A stretch of 64,000 nucleotides of DNA from Fibrobacter sp. (GCA_017642335.1 JAGCPF010000002.1:62001-126000), one strand, 5' to 3'; counted from the stretch's first letter, positions 47,171 through 56,405 are shown. Program-made: numbers and translations. The notes: a model not told the origin generated them from the sequence alone.

Positions 47171-47505
47171 AATACCTGCATCCTAGCATCCTTACATTCC
47201 CTAGCCAAGCATACCCTAAGCTGCTGCGGGATATTTTCCCAGTCATAGAGAAAGTAAACAAGCGTTTTGAGAATGAAGCGTCGGCCGGGGAGGGGGAGGG
47301 TGCAGGGAGGGGGCCGGGCGGCCTTCGCAAAAGTGAGCCAAACGAGTGTCGCATAGGCAAGTTTACTTGCCGATATGACCGAGTGCAGCCACGGACGCCG
47401 TAGGCGTCCACTCCGAGCGTGGCCCCCTCCCGCATCGTCTAAAAACAGGTGAAAAAAGTAAAATCTCGGGGTTGTAATTCCTTAAATATCTATATTTGAC
47501 TAGCT
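47171..47505 (+). repeat. Intergenic region with a GC-rich nested-hairpin element and G-quadruplex motif
   Basis: 47287-47313 is a run of five G-tracts (GGGG, GGGGG, GGG, GGG, GGGGG), a strong G-quadruplex pattern. GGGAGGGGGCC (47305-47315) pairs perfectly with GGCCCCCTCCC (47421-47431), enclosing GGCAAGT-TT-ACTTGCC (47356-47371) and GGACGCC-GTA-GGCGTCC (47393-47409), the latter nested in GCCACG/CGTGGC. It may be a dispersed repeat or a structured RNA. A 90-residue reverse reading frame through it is low-complexity and not credible. Confidence 0.5.
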
Positions 47506-47823
47506 ATGGCTCTTTGCTTAGATACAGAACAAATGGAAACAGTGCAGCGGATTTTGCACTTGCATTTCGAGGGCGTTGAAGTCTGGGCTTATGGTCCGAG
47601 GGTCACGGGTACGGATTGTTCTCCCGATACGGACCTCGAACTTGTCGTTGTTTCGGAAAAGCCGATTTCTTTCGATGACATGACTGCTGTCGAGAAAGCC
47701 TTCGTTGAAAGCGAGCTCCCCTTCCGCGTCGATATCATCGACTGGGCCAAATTGCCTGAATCTCTGCAAAAGCAAATCAAAAAAGATCACGATGTCGTCC
47801 AGGCGGCCAATGCGGAAGCCTAG
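47506..47823 (+). CDS. Orphan minimal nucleotidyltransferase-like protein
   Basis: 105 residues. Pol-beta-like fold with VWAYGPRVTGTD and PDTDLELVVV: the usual GSRARG...DxDL motif is present except that the Ser is Pro (GP at 30-31); both Asp residues (41, 43) and a later Asp (FRVDIIDW) remain. Normally such proteins pair with HEPN proteins as antitoxins (MntA/HepT), but no HEPN gene is next to it. It follows the structured repeat element. Confidence 0.75.
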   Translation: MALCLDTEQMETVQRILHLHFEGVEVWAYGPRVTGTDCSPDTDLELVVVSEKPISFDDMTAVEKAFVESELPFRVDIIDWAKLPESLQKQIKKDHDVVQAANAEA

Positions 47824-47844
47824 CGGCGTCGAGAAAGGGTTACT

Positions 47845-49662
47845 ATGAAACGTCTTCTTCCCTTCCTTTTTGTTTCTTTCCTCTCTTCTATGGTTTTTGC
47901 CCAGGGCGATCTGTCGCAGGCCATGTCCCTGATTCAAGATGGTCGTTGCTCGGACGCTATCGCCCCTCTGGTCAAGGTATACAAGTCCAGCTTCCGCAAC
48001 AGTAACGGCGAGAAGGCCGCGGTGATGCTCACGGAATGCTACTTGCGCGAACACAAGCGCGACGAGGCTGACAAGGTCTCCAGCCGCTTCCTCGAATACT
48101 ACGTATCCACTCCGTACCGCGAACGTATGGAACTGGCACATGCCATTGTCCTGATTGAGCGCGGTGCCGTGTACGAAGGTGTCGAGGACATGTTGCGTAT
48201 CCTCGCCTATTCCAAGAACCCTGCCGCGCGTGCCCGTACCAAGGAAGTTGCCGTGCAGACCATCGCCGCCTCGCTCATGACGGCGGACCAGCTCCAGGCG
48301 CTCCTGGAAAAGTACCCGGTGGACAAGGACCTGGTCGGCTGGATGCAGCTGCAGATTGGCCGCGAGTGCCAGAATGCTGGCCGCTACAAGGCCGCACGTT
48401 ACTGGTACAAGAAGGTCCTGAGTTCCGAAGCTTCCGAGAAGTTGCTCCGTACGGCTGAAAAGGGCATGGAATCTCTCGAGGACTATGGCGCCGGTATGCC
48501 GACGGTCCTCGTGCTGGCTCCGCTTTCCGGCGATTTCGCCGAATTCGGCGCCGCCGCCGTTCAGGGCGTGATTCTCGCTTTTGAACAGGCCGGCCTCAAG
48601 GGCAAGGTGAACATCCGCACTGCCGACACTCGTGCCGACGCCTCCGTGGCCCTCCTGCGTACGCAGCAGGCCATCAACCAGGATAGCATCATCGCCGTCG
48701 TGGGCCCCATCATGAGCGGTCCGGCGGCAACGGTCGGCGCCTGGATGGGTAGCAACTTCCAGCATATCCCGATGATTACCCCGACCGCGACCGACGACGG
48801 TATCGCGCGCATGGGCCCGAACATCTTCCAGGTCAACATCACGATGGAGAACCTCGCGAACAAGATTGCTGACTTTGCCATCAAGTGCCTGAATATCCGT
48901 GAATTTGCCGTGCTTAGCCCGCTGGGTGACTACGGCAGCTCCATGTCTCAGAGTTTCACCACCGCGGTCGAACGCCGTGGCGGCACGGTTGTCGCCTTCC
49001 GCAACTACGAAGAAGGCCGTCCGGACTACAAGACTGAATTCGACCTTATCCGCGACGTGCGCTTCAAGCAGGAAAACCGCCGCAGGAACATCGCCCGCGG
49101 CGCGGAAAACCTCGACGCCGTGAATGCGAAGGACCGCCGCTTCTACATGCAGGATTCCACGTTCCGCATCCCCGGTATCTTTGTCGCGGCCACGAACCCC
49201 TCCGACGCGGGCCTCATGGCAGGCCAGATCGCGTTCAACAAGCTTTCCGGTACGCTCCTCGGCACCTCCGGCTGGTATGGCCGCGAACTTCTGGTGCAGG
49301 GCAAGCGCCTGGTAGACAGTTCGTACTTCAGCGTGCCCGGCCTCGACATGGGCAAGAGCGAAACTTATGCGAAGTTCGCGAAGGCGTTCCAGGATAGGTG
49401 GGGCTCCGAACCGGGCGAAGACAAGGTGAGCGGCCTCAGCTACGATGCCGCAAACATCGTTTTCAGCACGCTTGCGAGGTCCCCGAACAGCATGACGAAC
49501 GCCATCAACAACACGGGGTCGTTCCAGGGCGTGTACGGCGAAATCAAATTCCGCCGCGGCGTGAATGTCAATAGCAAGATTGTGACTGTCCAGAAGGGCA
49601 AGTTCGAGACGCTGAACGGCTGTCCGGAGCCGGCGGCCCCCGAAAAGAAGTCGAAGAAGTAG
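47845..49662 (+). CDS. LpoA/LivJ-like periplasmic protein (TPR + type-1 binding fold)
   Basis: 605 residues. Signal MKRLLPFLFVSFLSSMVFA, residues 25-215 helical TPR-like (CYLREHKRDEADKVSSRFLE), then a bilobed periplasmic-binding domain from VLVLAPLSGDFAEFGAAAVQ onward, with PIMSGPAATVGAWMG and GLSYDAANIVFS. The architecture is that of LpoA, which activates penicillin-binding proteins, or of branched-chain amino-acid receptors. No transporter gene is adjacent, which favours an LpoA-like cell-wall role. No lipobox Cys is seen. Confidence 0.75.
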   Translation: MKRLLPFLFVSFLSSMVFAQGDLSQAMSLIQDGRCSDAIAPLVKVYKSSFRNSNGEKAAVMLTECYLREHKRDEADKVSSRFLEYYVSTPYRERMELAHAIVLIERGAVYEGVEDMLRILAYSKNPAARARTKEVAVQTIAASLMTADQLQALLEKYPVDKDLVGWMQLQIGRECQNAGRYKAARYWYKKVLSSEASEKLLRTAEKGMESLEDYGAGMPTVLVLAPLSGDFAEFGAAAVQGVILAFEQAGLKGKVNIRTADTRADASVALLRTQQAINQDSIIAVVGPIMSGPAATVGAWMGSNFQHIPMITPTATDDGIARMGPNIFQVNITMENLANKIADFAIKCLNIREFAVLSPLGDYGSSMSQSFTTAVERRGGTVVAFRNYEEGRPDYKTEFDLIRDVRFKQENRRRNIARGAENLDAVNAKDRRFYMQDSTFRIPGIFVAATNPSDAGLMAGQIAFNKLSGTLLGTSGWYGRELLVQGKRLVDSSYFSVPGLDMGKSETYAKFAKAFQDRWGSEPGEDKVSGLSYDAANIVFSTLARSPNSMTNAINNTGSFQGVYGEIKFRRGVNVNSKIVTVQKGKFETLNGCPEPAAPEKKSKK

Positions 49663-49667
49663 GCCGG

Positions 49668-49883
49668 TTAGTCGGCCATGCACCCAGCGATAGCGGCGAC
49701 GACGTAATCAGGCGAGTCGCCGTTTCTGTAGTAGGAGTAAAGGTCGTCGTCGTTGAGGACGTCGTCCAGGTTGATTTCGCTGGTCGTAGTTCCTAGTTCC
49801 TCGCGGATGCGCCTCTTGAAGGCGGCGAACCCGGAATGGATCATATAGAACGATATGGCAGATGTTTTATGCAGCAGTTTCAT
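49668..49883 (-). CDS. Small hypothetical protein
   Basis: 71 residues from ATG 49883, which has GGAGG seven bases upstream; a longer upstream reading lacks such a site. MKLLHKTSAISFYMIHSGFA then AFKRRIREELGTTTSEINLD and DDDLYSYYRNGDSPDYVVAA. No known family. Convergent with the preceding gene, only five bases apart. Confidence 0.5.
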   Translation of the reverse strand: MKLLHKTSAISFYMIHSGFAAFKRRIREELGTTTSEINLDDVLNDDDLYSYYRNGDSPDYVVAAIAGCMAD

Positions 49884-50348
49884 GAAACCTCCGTCAGTCT
49901 TTCGGTTTTTCCACAATTGTCGACAAGCTTGGAAAGGCTTGGTGGATAGATTGTGGAGAAACATCCGGTCTCTGAAAAGAGTTATAGAAATTTGGTATTT
50001 GCAAAACAAGCGTGTAAGAAAATGACATGTGATGGCCGTCTCTTCTTTTTGAACGGTTAGTTTGTACGCAGGATGGCCAAAAAGGGGGCCCCCATTGTAC
50101 CGTAACCTGTTGTCGTATAAGGAAATAAGGCTGGTCGGCTAGGTGTTTTCTATAGTGTACATCTGTCACGCTTTTTTTATTCCATGTTGGACTACGAAAT
50201 TGGCTAATTTGGGCTATTTTGCAAGTTTTTTGTAATTATTCGCCTATGGAACCATACCTGTGGAACGATTGTGAATAGGGAATGCACCGGCATGTGGATT
50301 GACGCCGTTTGTGGTCCTTGTAGCAGGTAAATGCTATATTTGGACAAT
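49884..50348. other. Intergenic region, no gene seen
   Basis: About 450 bases between a minus-strand and a plus-strand gene. It contains DnaA-like AGATTGTGGAGAA and TTCCACAATTGTCGA but no perfect box, a long T-rich stretch near 50170-50230 and no convincing reading frame or terminator. It should hold the divergent promoters. Confidence 0.4.
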
Positions 50349-51284
50349 ATGTTTTTCAGGGCCCTGCTCATTGTAATTTTGTTTTCGCTTTCGGCATTTG
50401 CCGGGCCCGTTTCCCTTTCGCTCCCGGATTCCCTTATGGCGCTCTCGGAGGAGGTGACTCGCCTGACGATGTCGCTGCGCTACGATGATGCTCTCGCTAC
50501 GGCCAAGCGTATCCGCAAGGCGGACGAGGGAGTGGGTTGCATCATCGAAAATGTTGTACGTATCAGCCTCTTTGATGATTGCGGCGATACGTTGTCGCTG
50601 CAGCATGCTGGCCGCGAACTCGAGGAATGCAAGAGTACAGGGATGTGGGATGCTCTGCGCAAGTTTGAACTGGGTTACGTGCAGGTCGAGATGGGGCGTT
50701 CGGTGGCAGGCGCCATGACGACGCGTTCGGCCGCCAAGCTGTTCGAGGAATCCCGTGACCTCGATGCCCGTGCCTTCTACGCTATTTATGCCTATTACAT
50801 GGACAAGCTTTTTAGCTGGGTTCCCTTCAAGTCGGACCGTCGTGCCGAATATCTTGCCGTGCTCGATTCCGCCTCTGCGAAATCCGAACGTTTCTGGCCG
50901 CTTTTCCTTACTTCGCTTGCCTGGATGTATTACGATAAGGAAGATTTCAATACGGGGTTCAAGTTCTTGCAGCGTGGGCTCGGCAAGGCGCCTGGACATC
51001 CGGTCCTTTTGCAACTCCGGGCCGACATGCTCTACCGTTTGAAGCGTTACGGGGAAGCTGCGCAGATTTACGAAGCGAGCGCTGTCGACTATATGAAGCG
51101 TACGGGCAAGTCCATACGCTACTGGTGTTCGGTGCTGAACCTCATCCGCATCTACCACGATTCGGGCGACAAGGCCCGCGCCGCCGAATGGCGCGCCAAG
51201 CTGAAGGATCCCGTCTACGAGTCCATGAAGTCATGGATGCCGGAATCGCTGATGGACGACCTCAATAGTCGCAGTCTTTTGTAA
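50349..51284 (+). CDS. Secreted TPR protein
   Basis: 311 residues from MFFRALLIVILFSLSAFAGP; an ATG six codons upstream (50331) is possible. Helical repeats run through most of the protein (FWPLFLTSLAWMYYDKEDFN, LRADMLYRLKRYGEAAQIYE). Two Cys residues are close in the N-terminal part (EGVGC, DDCGD). A periplasmic scaffold is likely; partner unknown. Confidence 0.7.
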   Translation: MFFRALLIVILFSLSAFAGPVSLSLPDSLMALSEEVTRLTMSLRYDDALATAKRIRKADEGVGCIIENVVRISLFDDCGDTLSLQHAGRELEECKSTGMWDALRKFELGYVQVEMGRSVAGAMTTRSAAKLFEESRDLDARAFYAIYAYYMDKLFSWVPFKSDRRAEYLAVLDSASAKSERFWPLFLTSLAWMYYDKEDFNTGFKFLQRGLGKAPGHPVLLQLRADMLYRLKRYGEAAQIYEASAVDYMKRTGKSIRYWCSVLNLIRIYHDSGDKARAAEWRAKLKDPVYESMKSWMPESLMDDLNSRSLL

Positions 51285-51416
51285 GTCCGTCGCTGCATTG
51301 TAGTTTGTTTCAAAGTTTTTACGGTTTTTTTTGCATTGGGGGCGGAAAAACCACGTTGCTTAATCGTCTATAGTGTTGTCAAACTCTATTCGCTACAAAA
51401 GGAGCGACAACAATTA

Positions 51417-52094
51417 ATGGAAGATTTTCGCATCGGGTTCTTTATAGACGGGTTCACCCTCAAGAGAGTAAACGAGTACTATCGGTTCTACCATCCTTAC
51501 AAGTCGCGGCTCAATTTCAAGGGATTGAAAAGCTGGGTCAAGGCGGAGGCGGTTCAGGTATTCCATCCGAAGGGTCGCGTGTCCATGGAGGCGCACTATT
51601 ACCACCCCTACAAGGACCCGAAAACGCGGGGCTGGCATACGACCGGGATTCTGCGGTTCGAACAGCAGATTGCGGAAGCCGGGATGCAAGTCCACTACAG
51701 CGAGAACCATCTCGATAACCAGTACAATCCGAACATGGCGCTGTTGGACGATGCCGTTGTGTTTTCGTGTTACCACAAGCTGGATGCCATAGTCCTGCTC
51801 AGTACGCAGGGGCAGTACGCAACTCTGCCGGAGCGTGTCGCGCGCTTCAAGGTCCCTGTGCTCCTGCTTGGCTGGAACTTCTCGTACTTGAAGAACGATG
51901 CGCTGGTAACCTGGCGGACGGACATGGAACTCAAGGACAGGTCGTCGTATTACGTGGCCATGGACAAGGTTGTAGAGAACTTGAACGAGGGGGACCCGCT
52001 GCGCTTCGGCATATTCCAGAGGCAGAAGCGCCTCGTCAAAAGCTACTTTTATGATGGCGGTGCGGACAAAGTAACCGTCGGCAGGGCGTCGTGA
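51417..52094 (+). CDS. NYN-domain (LabA/DUF88-like) protein
   Basis: 225 residues from ATG 51417, with AAAGGAG 12-18 bases upstream. Starts MEDFRIGFFIDGFTLKRVNE; the acidic D11 in FFIDGF, D near ALLDDAVVFSCYHK and D in KLDAIVLLSTQGQY are the expected PIN-like metal ligands. NYN domains are RNases or RNA-binding proteins. No clear partner gene. Confidence 0.8.
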   Translation: MEDFRIGFFIDGFTLKRVNEYYRFYHPYKSRLNFKGLKSWVKAEAVQVFHPKGRVSMEAHYYHPYKDPKTRGWHTTGILRFEQQIAEAGMQVHYSENHLDNQYNPNMALLDDAVVFSCYHKLDAIVLLSTQGQYATLPERVARFKVPVLLLGWNFSYLKNDALVTWRTDMELKDRSSYYVAMDKVVENLNEGDPLRFGIFQRQKRLVKSYFYDGGADKVTVGRAS

Positions 52095-52103
52095 GGAATT
52101 TAT

Positions 52104-52136
52104 GAAAAAGGGAAGGCTCCGTATGGAGTCTTCCCG
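52104..52136 (-). terminator. Terminator of the barrel-protein gene
   Basis: GGGAAGGCTCC (52110-52120) and GGAGTCTTCCC (52125-52135) form an 11-base stem with one G-T pair and a four-base loop; on the minus strand a CTTTTT run follows. It could also act weakly on the NYN gene. Confidence 0.8.
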
Positions 52137-52162
52137 AAAATTTGTGCGGTCGGGCCGCTACG

Positions 52163-53080
52163 TTATAGCCTGTCCTTCTGCTTCTTCTGCCAGTCGCTCA
52201 GGAAAATCCAGGTGATGCGGAGACCGGCGAACCAAGTGTCGCCATTGGCGTCGGTGTTCTGGTAGGGGATGGAATTGCTCATGGTGCGGGATTCGACCTT
52301 GAGCTCGTTATAACGGATAAAGCGGTAACCACCGTAGGCGCCGATGGCGAAGCGGCTGAATTCAAGACGGAGTTCCAGTTCGGAGTTGACCGTGGTGGCG
52401 AGCGTGCTGTAGTCGCGGTCTCTCATGGTGTCCCACTTGCTCGGGTCTTCCAGGTAGACGAGGTCGAAGTTGGAGGCGAAGTGGAAGTTGATGAGGTTCA
52501 AACCGAAGCCCACGGCCGGGATGAGGTTGATGATGGTGTTCTCGCCGAAAAGCTTCCAGCCGAACATCCAGTCGACACCGTAGGAGTACCATTCGATGTC
52601 GTACAGGGGGTATTTCTTGGTACGGACTTCGACTATGCTGCCGTCGCTGCCTTCGACCCCGGCGGATGCGGAGTATGTCTTGGACGGGCGTTCGGAGACC
52701 TGGGGAGGCATGAAGTTGAAGTCGAACCAGGTGAGGAACTGCTTGTACTGGGCACCGACGTTCACGTGCAGTCCCAGGTAGTAGTCGTTAAACTTGGAAT
52801 ACTTGAATGTACCGGCATACACCAGCGTGTCCTGCACGGTGCCGGTGTCACCGGCGGGTACGGTTTCCTCTTCCATGTGGACGCCGTTACGGAACGCGAC
52901 GCTGTTCACGTAGTCCTGGAATGCGGAACGCATGCCGCGGTAGTCTGCGCCGATGGATATGAATCCGCGCACATGGTCGCTTTCGTAAAAACCGGTTTCA
53001 CCATCGGCAAAAGCGGTAGACGAGAAGGCTATCAGGCTCGCGACGGCAAAAGTCAGAAAAGAGGTTATTTTTGTCTTCAT
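52163..53080 (-). CDS. Putative outer-membrane beta-barrel protein
   Basis: 305 residues, signal MKTKITSFLTFAVASLIAFS ending STAFA. Many alternating strands (YLGLHVNVGAQYKQFLTWFD, SELELRLEFSRFAIGAYGGY) and near-terminal GLRITWIFLSDW. The C-terminus is polar (QKKQKDRL), not aromatic, so the usual barrel end signal is absent. Divergent from the BtuF-like gene. Confidence 0.7.
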   Translation of the reverse strand: MKTKITSFLTFAVASLIAFSSTAFADGETGFYESDHVRGFISIGADYRGMRSAFQDYVNSVAFRNGVHMEEETVPAGDTGTVQDTLVYAGTFKYSKFNDYYLGLHVNVGAQYKQFLTWFDFNFMPPQVSERPSKTYSASAGVEGSDGSIVEVRTKKYPLYDIEWYSYGVDWMFGWKLFGENTIINLIPAVGFGLNLINFHFASNFDLVYLEDPSKWDTMRDRDYSTLATTVNSELELRLEFSRFAIGAYGGYRFIRYNELKVESRTMSNSIPYQNTDANGDTWFAGLRITWIFLSDWQKKQKDRL

Positions 53081-53157
53081 AAAAGAACTCCAAAAAAGGA
53101 TTTCGCAATATAAAATACATTATGTTCGCGACATGTGCAGGAAATTTTTTTCATAAG

Positions 53158-54465
53158 ATGTTAAAAATCAACCATTTACGACGCTTTATGGGACCGGTCC
53201 TGGGGGGGCGGTTGGGGCGCATGGCCCTTGTAGGTCCCGCTTTGGCCTTGGTTAGCCTTCTTTTTTGTGCCTGCGGCGACGGAGGCGGGTCGCGTGGGGA
53301 ACGGGGCCGGCCGGAGGTGCCGCAGTGCGCCGACAGCGCGGAATTCGCGGCGATGCGGCATAGCAAGATGCTCCGGCTGGGCGAGTCCTGCGGGCAGGGT
53401 GTCGCCGAGCTGCGTTCTGTCATCGGGCGGGACACCCTCGTGCAGCGGTTTATGCTGGTGGATGACTCGGCCCTGGCGGAGCGCGGGTTCGATCTTGCGC
53501 GGGTGCGGCGCGGTGCCGCCTGGAAGGGGGCGACGGTGCTGCATGTGCCATTGCGCCGTGCGGTGGTGCTCTCGTCGGCACAGATCGGTTATATGCTACG
53601 GCTCGGCGTGGGCGACCGCATCGCGGGCGTCGGCGACGGGCGGTTCGTCGTGGACAGCGCCTTGTATGCGAGGACGCAGGCGGGTAAGGTCGCTCAGGTC
53701 GGGAACGGGCAGGGGCTCGTGCTCGAGAAGGTGCTCGCGCTCAAGCCCGATATCGTGATGACGTTCGCTACGGGTGGCGGCTACGATGACTTTGACCGAC
53801 TGCAGGCGCTGGACATTCCCATGATGCTCACCTCGGAATGGCAGGAGGACAGCCCCCTTGCGAAGTTTGAATGGATTAAGTTGTTCGGGAAACTGTTCTG
53901 TGGCCGTGCGGGGGAACTTGCCTGCGCTGTACCCGCAGACTTGATTTTTGAACAAGGTAAGAAGCAGTACGACTCGCTGTCGTCGGCTATTGAGGCAGGT
54001 GTGTCTGCGCGTCCGCGCGTCCTGGTGGGTATGTCGTATGGTGGCGTGTGGTATGCTCCGGGCGGCAGGAGCTTTACGGCGCAGCTCATTCGCGATGCGG
54101 GCGGGCGCTATCTGTGGGGTGCGGACACGACCCGCGAGCTGAGGTTCTCGCTGGAGGAGGTCTTCGCGGTCGCCGACAGTGCGGACGTGTGGATTAACCC
54201 CGGTGCATTCGCGAGTCCCGAGGAAGTTCTCGAAGCGGAGCCCCGCGTGAAAGACATTCGCGCGTTCCGCGATGCACGCGTCTTCCAGAACGATGGAGTG
54301 AAGGGCGCGGGCGGCGGCAACGACTTTTACGAGAGCGCGGTAGCATGGCCGTTTGAATTGCTGCGGAATGTGACGGGAAGCATACATCCCGATTACGTGG
54401 CGGGGAAATCGGCGGATTTGGAAAGTCAACCCTACAAGTGGTACAGGAATATTTTTAAATTTTGA
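53158..54465 (+). CDS. BtuF/FepB-like substrate-binding lipoprotein (iron-siderophore or cobalamin uptake)
   Basis: 435 residues from ATG 53158; ATG 53122 would lie within a TATAAAATA promoter-like stretch and ATG 53188 is a further option. Lipobox LLFCAC. Two lobes: VVLSSAQIGYMLRLGVGDRI with IAGVGD, and LALKPDIVMTFATGGGYDD, then SYGGVWYAPGGRSFTAQLIR, all typical of periplasmic helical-backbone receptors (class III). The permease and ATPase genes are not adjacent, and there is no cobalamin riboswitch in the 77-base leader. GC-rich. Confidence 0.85.
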   Translation: MLKINHLRRFMGPVLGGRLGRMALVGPALALVSLLFCACGDGGGSRGERGRPEVPQCADSAEFAAMRHSKMLRLGESCGQGVAELRSVIGRDTLVQRFMLVDDSALAERGFDLARVRRGAAWKGATVLHVPLRRAVVLSSAQIGYMLRLGVGDRIAGVGDGRFVVDSALYARTQAGKVAQVGNGQGLVLEKVLALKPDIVMTFATGGGYDDFDRLQALDIPMMLTSEWQEDSPLAKFEWIKLFGKLFCGRAGELACAVPADLIFEQGKKQYDSLSSAIEAGVSARPRVLVGMSYGGVWYAPGGRSFTAQLIRDAGGRYLWGADTTRELRFSLEEVFAVADSADVWINPGAFASPEEVLEAEPRVKDIRAFRDARVFQNDGVKGAGGGNDFYESAVAWPFELLRNVTGSIHPDYVAGKSADLESQPYKWYRNIFKF

Positions 54466-54467
54466 GT

Positions 54468-55268
54468 ATGAAACCACATACAGGTATAGGCGATTGGATA
54501 GCCGCAACTTATGAAATGGGCCTGCCCTTTTTGCAACAGGTTCCCCGCGAGTGTGCCGACTATTTGCTTTTGAATGCGCAGATTCGCGAGTATGACGCCG
54601 GCGAGGTGATTATCAACGGGAATTCCGTTGGCGAGTCGTTCTGCGTGTTACAGAGCGGTCGTGCGCAGGTGTGTGGACAGATTTTGCCTGATGGCCACTA
54701 CAGCGTTTTGGCCTACATCGAGACGGGTGCTTGCTTTGGCGAGATGTCCATCATCTGCAACGAGCCCACGAGCAATACCGTCATAGCGGCCGAGGACGGC
54801 TGTACCGTGCTCCACGTATCCCGCGAGGAATTCGTTAAGTTCCTCGACAAGAACCCCAACATCATGGTCTACCTTTACAAGGTCGTCGCGGACCGCCTCC
54901 GTGCGAAGAACCTCGCCTTTGACGAGTTCGAGAGGCTTTCGCTGCTTGCTTCTGCCAAGGTGCTGCCGTTCATCGATTTCGCGCAGACGCTCGAGAAGAG
55001 CCGCGTGACCGGCACCGTGATGTTCGAATGCAACGGCGAGAGCGGTTTTATCGCATTCCGGGACGGAAGGATCTGTTGCGCCAAGTGCGGCAAGCTTACG
55101 GGGCCGGATGCCCTCGAAAAGCTCCTGTCGTGGGGTGACGAGACCTATTTCAAGTTGGATACGCACCTGATGCCTGGTACGGTGAACATCAACCAGATGT
55201 CCGATACCACGAGCCTCATCTTGGATGCATTGAGAAATATTGATGAAAAACAAGGTGCCCAGTATTAG
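54468..55268 (+). CDS. Cyclic-nucleotide-binding domain plus PATAN/DUF4388 domain protein
   Basis: 266 residues from ATG 54468, three bases after the previous stop. Residues 25-140 form a cNMP-binding fold: GRAQVCGQILPDGHYSVLAY, then GACFGEMSIICNEPTSNTVI, which is the FGE phosphate-binding cassette. Residues about 150-260 match the PATAN domain (SRVTGTVMFECNGESGFIAF, RDGRICCAKCGKLTGPDALE). There is no DNA-binding domain, so it is a signal integrator rather than a CRP-type regulator. Immediately upstream of purM by 15 bases. Confidence 0.8.
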   Translation: MKPHTGIGDWIAATYEMGLPFLQQVPRECADYLLLNAQIREYDAGEVIINGNSVGESFCVLQSGRAQVCGQILPDGHYSVLAYIETGACFGEMSIICNEPTSNTVIAAEDGCTVLHVSREEFVKFLDKNPNIMVYLYKVVADRLRAKNLAFDEFERLSLLASAKVLPFIDFAQTLEKSRVTGTVMFECNGESGFIAFRDGRICCAKCGKLTGPDALEKLLSWGDETYFKLDTHLMPGTVNINQMSDTTSLILDALRNIDEKQGAQY

Positions 55269-55283
55269 GGCAAAGGAAAAAAG

Positions 55284-56309
55284 ATGAACTACGCAGACGC
55301 AGGAGTTTCTCTGGCCAGGGCCGACGAGGCGATGGTCGGTGTCAAGAAATCCGTACGTACTACATTCAACCAGGGCGTTCTGGGCGACGTCGGCAATTTC
55401 GGCGGCCTCTTTACGCTCAACCACCTCGGCATGAAGGACCCTGTCCTCGTGAGTTCCGTCGACGGCGTGGGCACGAAGCTCAAGGTCGACATCGAAATGG
55501 GAACCCACGAACTGCCGGGTCAGGACATCGTGAACCACTGCTGCGACGATATCCTCGTGCAGGGTGCTCGCCCGCTGTTCTTCCTCGACTACGTGGCCAC
55601 CGGCCGCCTGGAACCGGGTGTTATGGACAAACTTGTCGCCGGTATGGCCAAGGCCTGCCGCGAGAACGACCTCGTGCTCATCGGTGGCGAGACGGCCGAG
55701 ATGCCGGGCTTCTATGGACCGGGTGATTACGACATTTCCGGCACCATCGTCGGTGTCGTGGAACGTGAAAACATCATCGACGGCAAGAAGATCAAGCCGG
55801 GTACCATCATCCTCGGTCTGCCTTCTACGGGATTGCATACAAACGGCTACTCCCTCGCCCGCAAGGTGCTGTTCGACGTGGCTGGCTACAAGGTCGACAC
55901 GCTGGTGGACGGCATGGACAAGACCATCGGTGAAGCGCTCGCTATGCCGCACCGTAGCTACTATCCGAGCCTCATCGACCTCTGCAACAAGAAGATTATC
56001 CAGGGCCTTGCCCACATCACCGGTTCGGGCTACCAGGGCAACATCCCGCGTATTCTTCCGGACAACGTAGATGTCATCATCGACCGTACCACGTGGGATC
56101 CTCCGATGATCTTCAAGCTCATCCAGCAGGCCGGCTCCGTTGAGAAGGACGAGATGTACTCCACCTTCAACATGGGCATGGGCATGCTCATCTTCATCGA
56201 CCCGGCTGACAAGGCCGAAGTGGTCGCCCACCTCGAAGCCAAGGGCGAGAAGTGGGTGCAGGTCGGCGAAGTCGTCGCCGGTACCAAGCAGGTGAAGTTT
56301 AGGGACTAG
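55284..56309 (+). CDS. purM: Phosphoribosylformylglycinamidine cyclo-ligase (AIR synthetase)
   Basis: 341 residues. SVDGVGTKLKVDIEMG near residue 57, HCCDDILVQGARPLFFLDYV and LIGGETAEMPGFYGPGDYD match PurM. It closes the imidazole ring in purine synthesis. The AIR product is also the substrate of ThiC, though thiC is 54 kb away. The stop codon TAG lies inside a heptamer array. Confidence 0.97.
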   Translation: MNYADAGVSLARADEAMVGVKKSVRTTFNQGVLGDVGNFGGLFTLNHLGMKDPVLVSSVDGVGTKLKVDIEMGTHELPGQDIVNHCCDDILVQGARPLFFLDYVATGRLEPGVMDKLVAGMAKACRENDLVLIGGETAEMPGFYGPGDYDISGTIVGVVERENIIDGKKIKPGTIILGLPSTGLHTNGYSLARKVLFDVAGYKVDTLVDGMDKTIGEALAMPHRSYYPSLIDLCNKKIIQGLAHITGSGYQGNIPRILPDNVDVIIDRTTWDPPMIFKLIQQAGSVEKDEMYSTFNMGMGMLIFIDPADKAEVVAHLEAKGEKWVQVGEVVAGTKQVKFRD

Positions 56310-56342
56310 AGAATAGGATCTAGGATCTAGAGACTAGGTAGA
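56301..56342 (+). repeat. Family-C heptamer array at the purM 3' end
   Basis: Six units: AGGGACT, AGAGAAT, AGGATCT, AGGATCT, AGAGACT, AGGTAGA. The first unit holds the purM stop codon. Confidence 0.65.
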
Positions 56343-56347
56343 AGTTT

Positions 56348-56375
56348 GGCGGGCCGGAAGGTCCGCCTTTTTTTT
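56348..56375 (+). terminator. Terminator of purM
   Basis: GGCGGGCC-GGAA-GGTCCGCC (56348-56367) followed by eight T residues. Confidence 0.9.
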
Positions 56376-56405
56376 GCGGAGCGGGGTTTTTCTTGTGGAG
56401 CGGGG

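Noticed and set aside
47163..47435. 90-residue minus-strand frame with PPGPLPAPSPSP
   Set aside because: Reads through the GC-rich hairpin element; low complexity and no ribosome-binding site.
53081..53157. Cobalamin riboswitch before the BtuF-like gene
   Set aside because: Only 77 bases between divergent genes; no B12-box seen.
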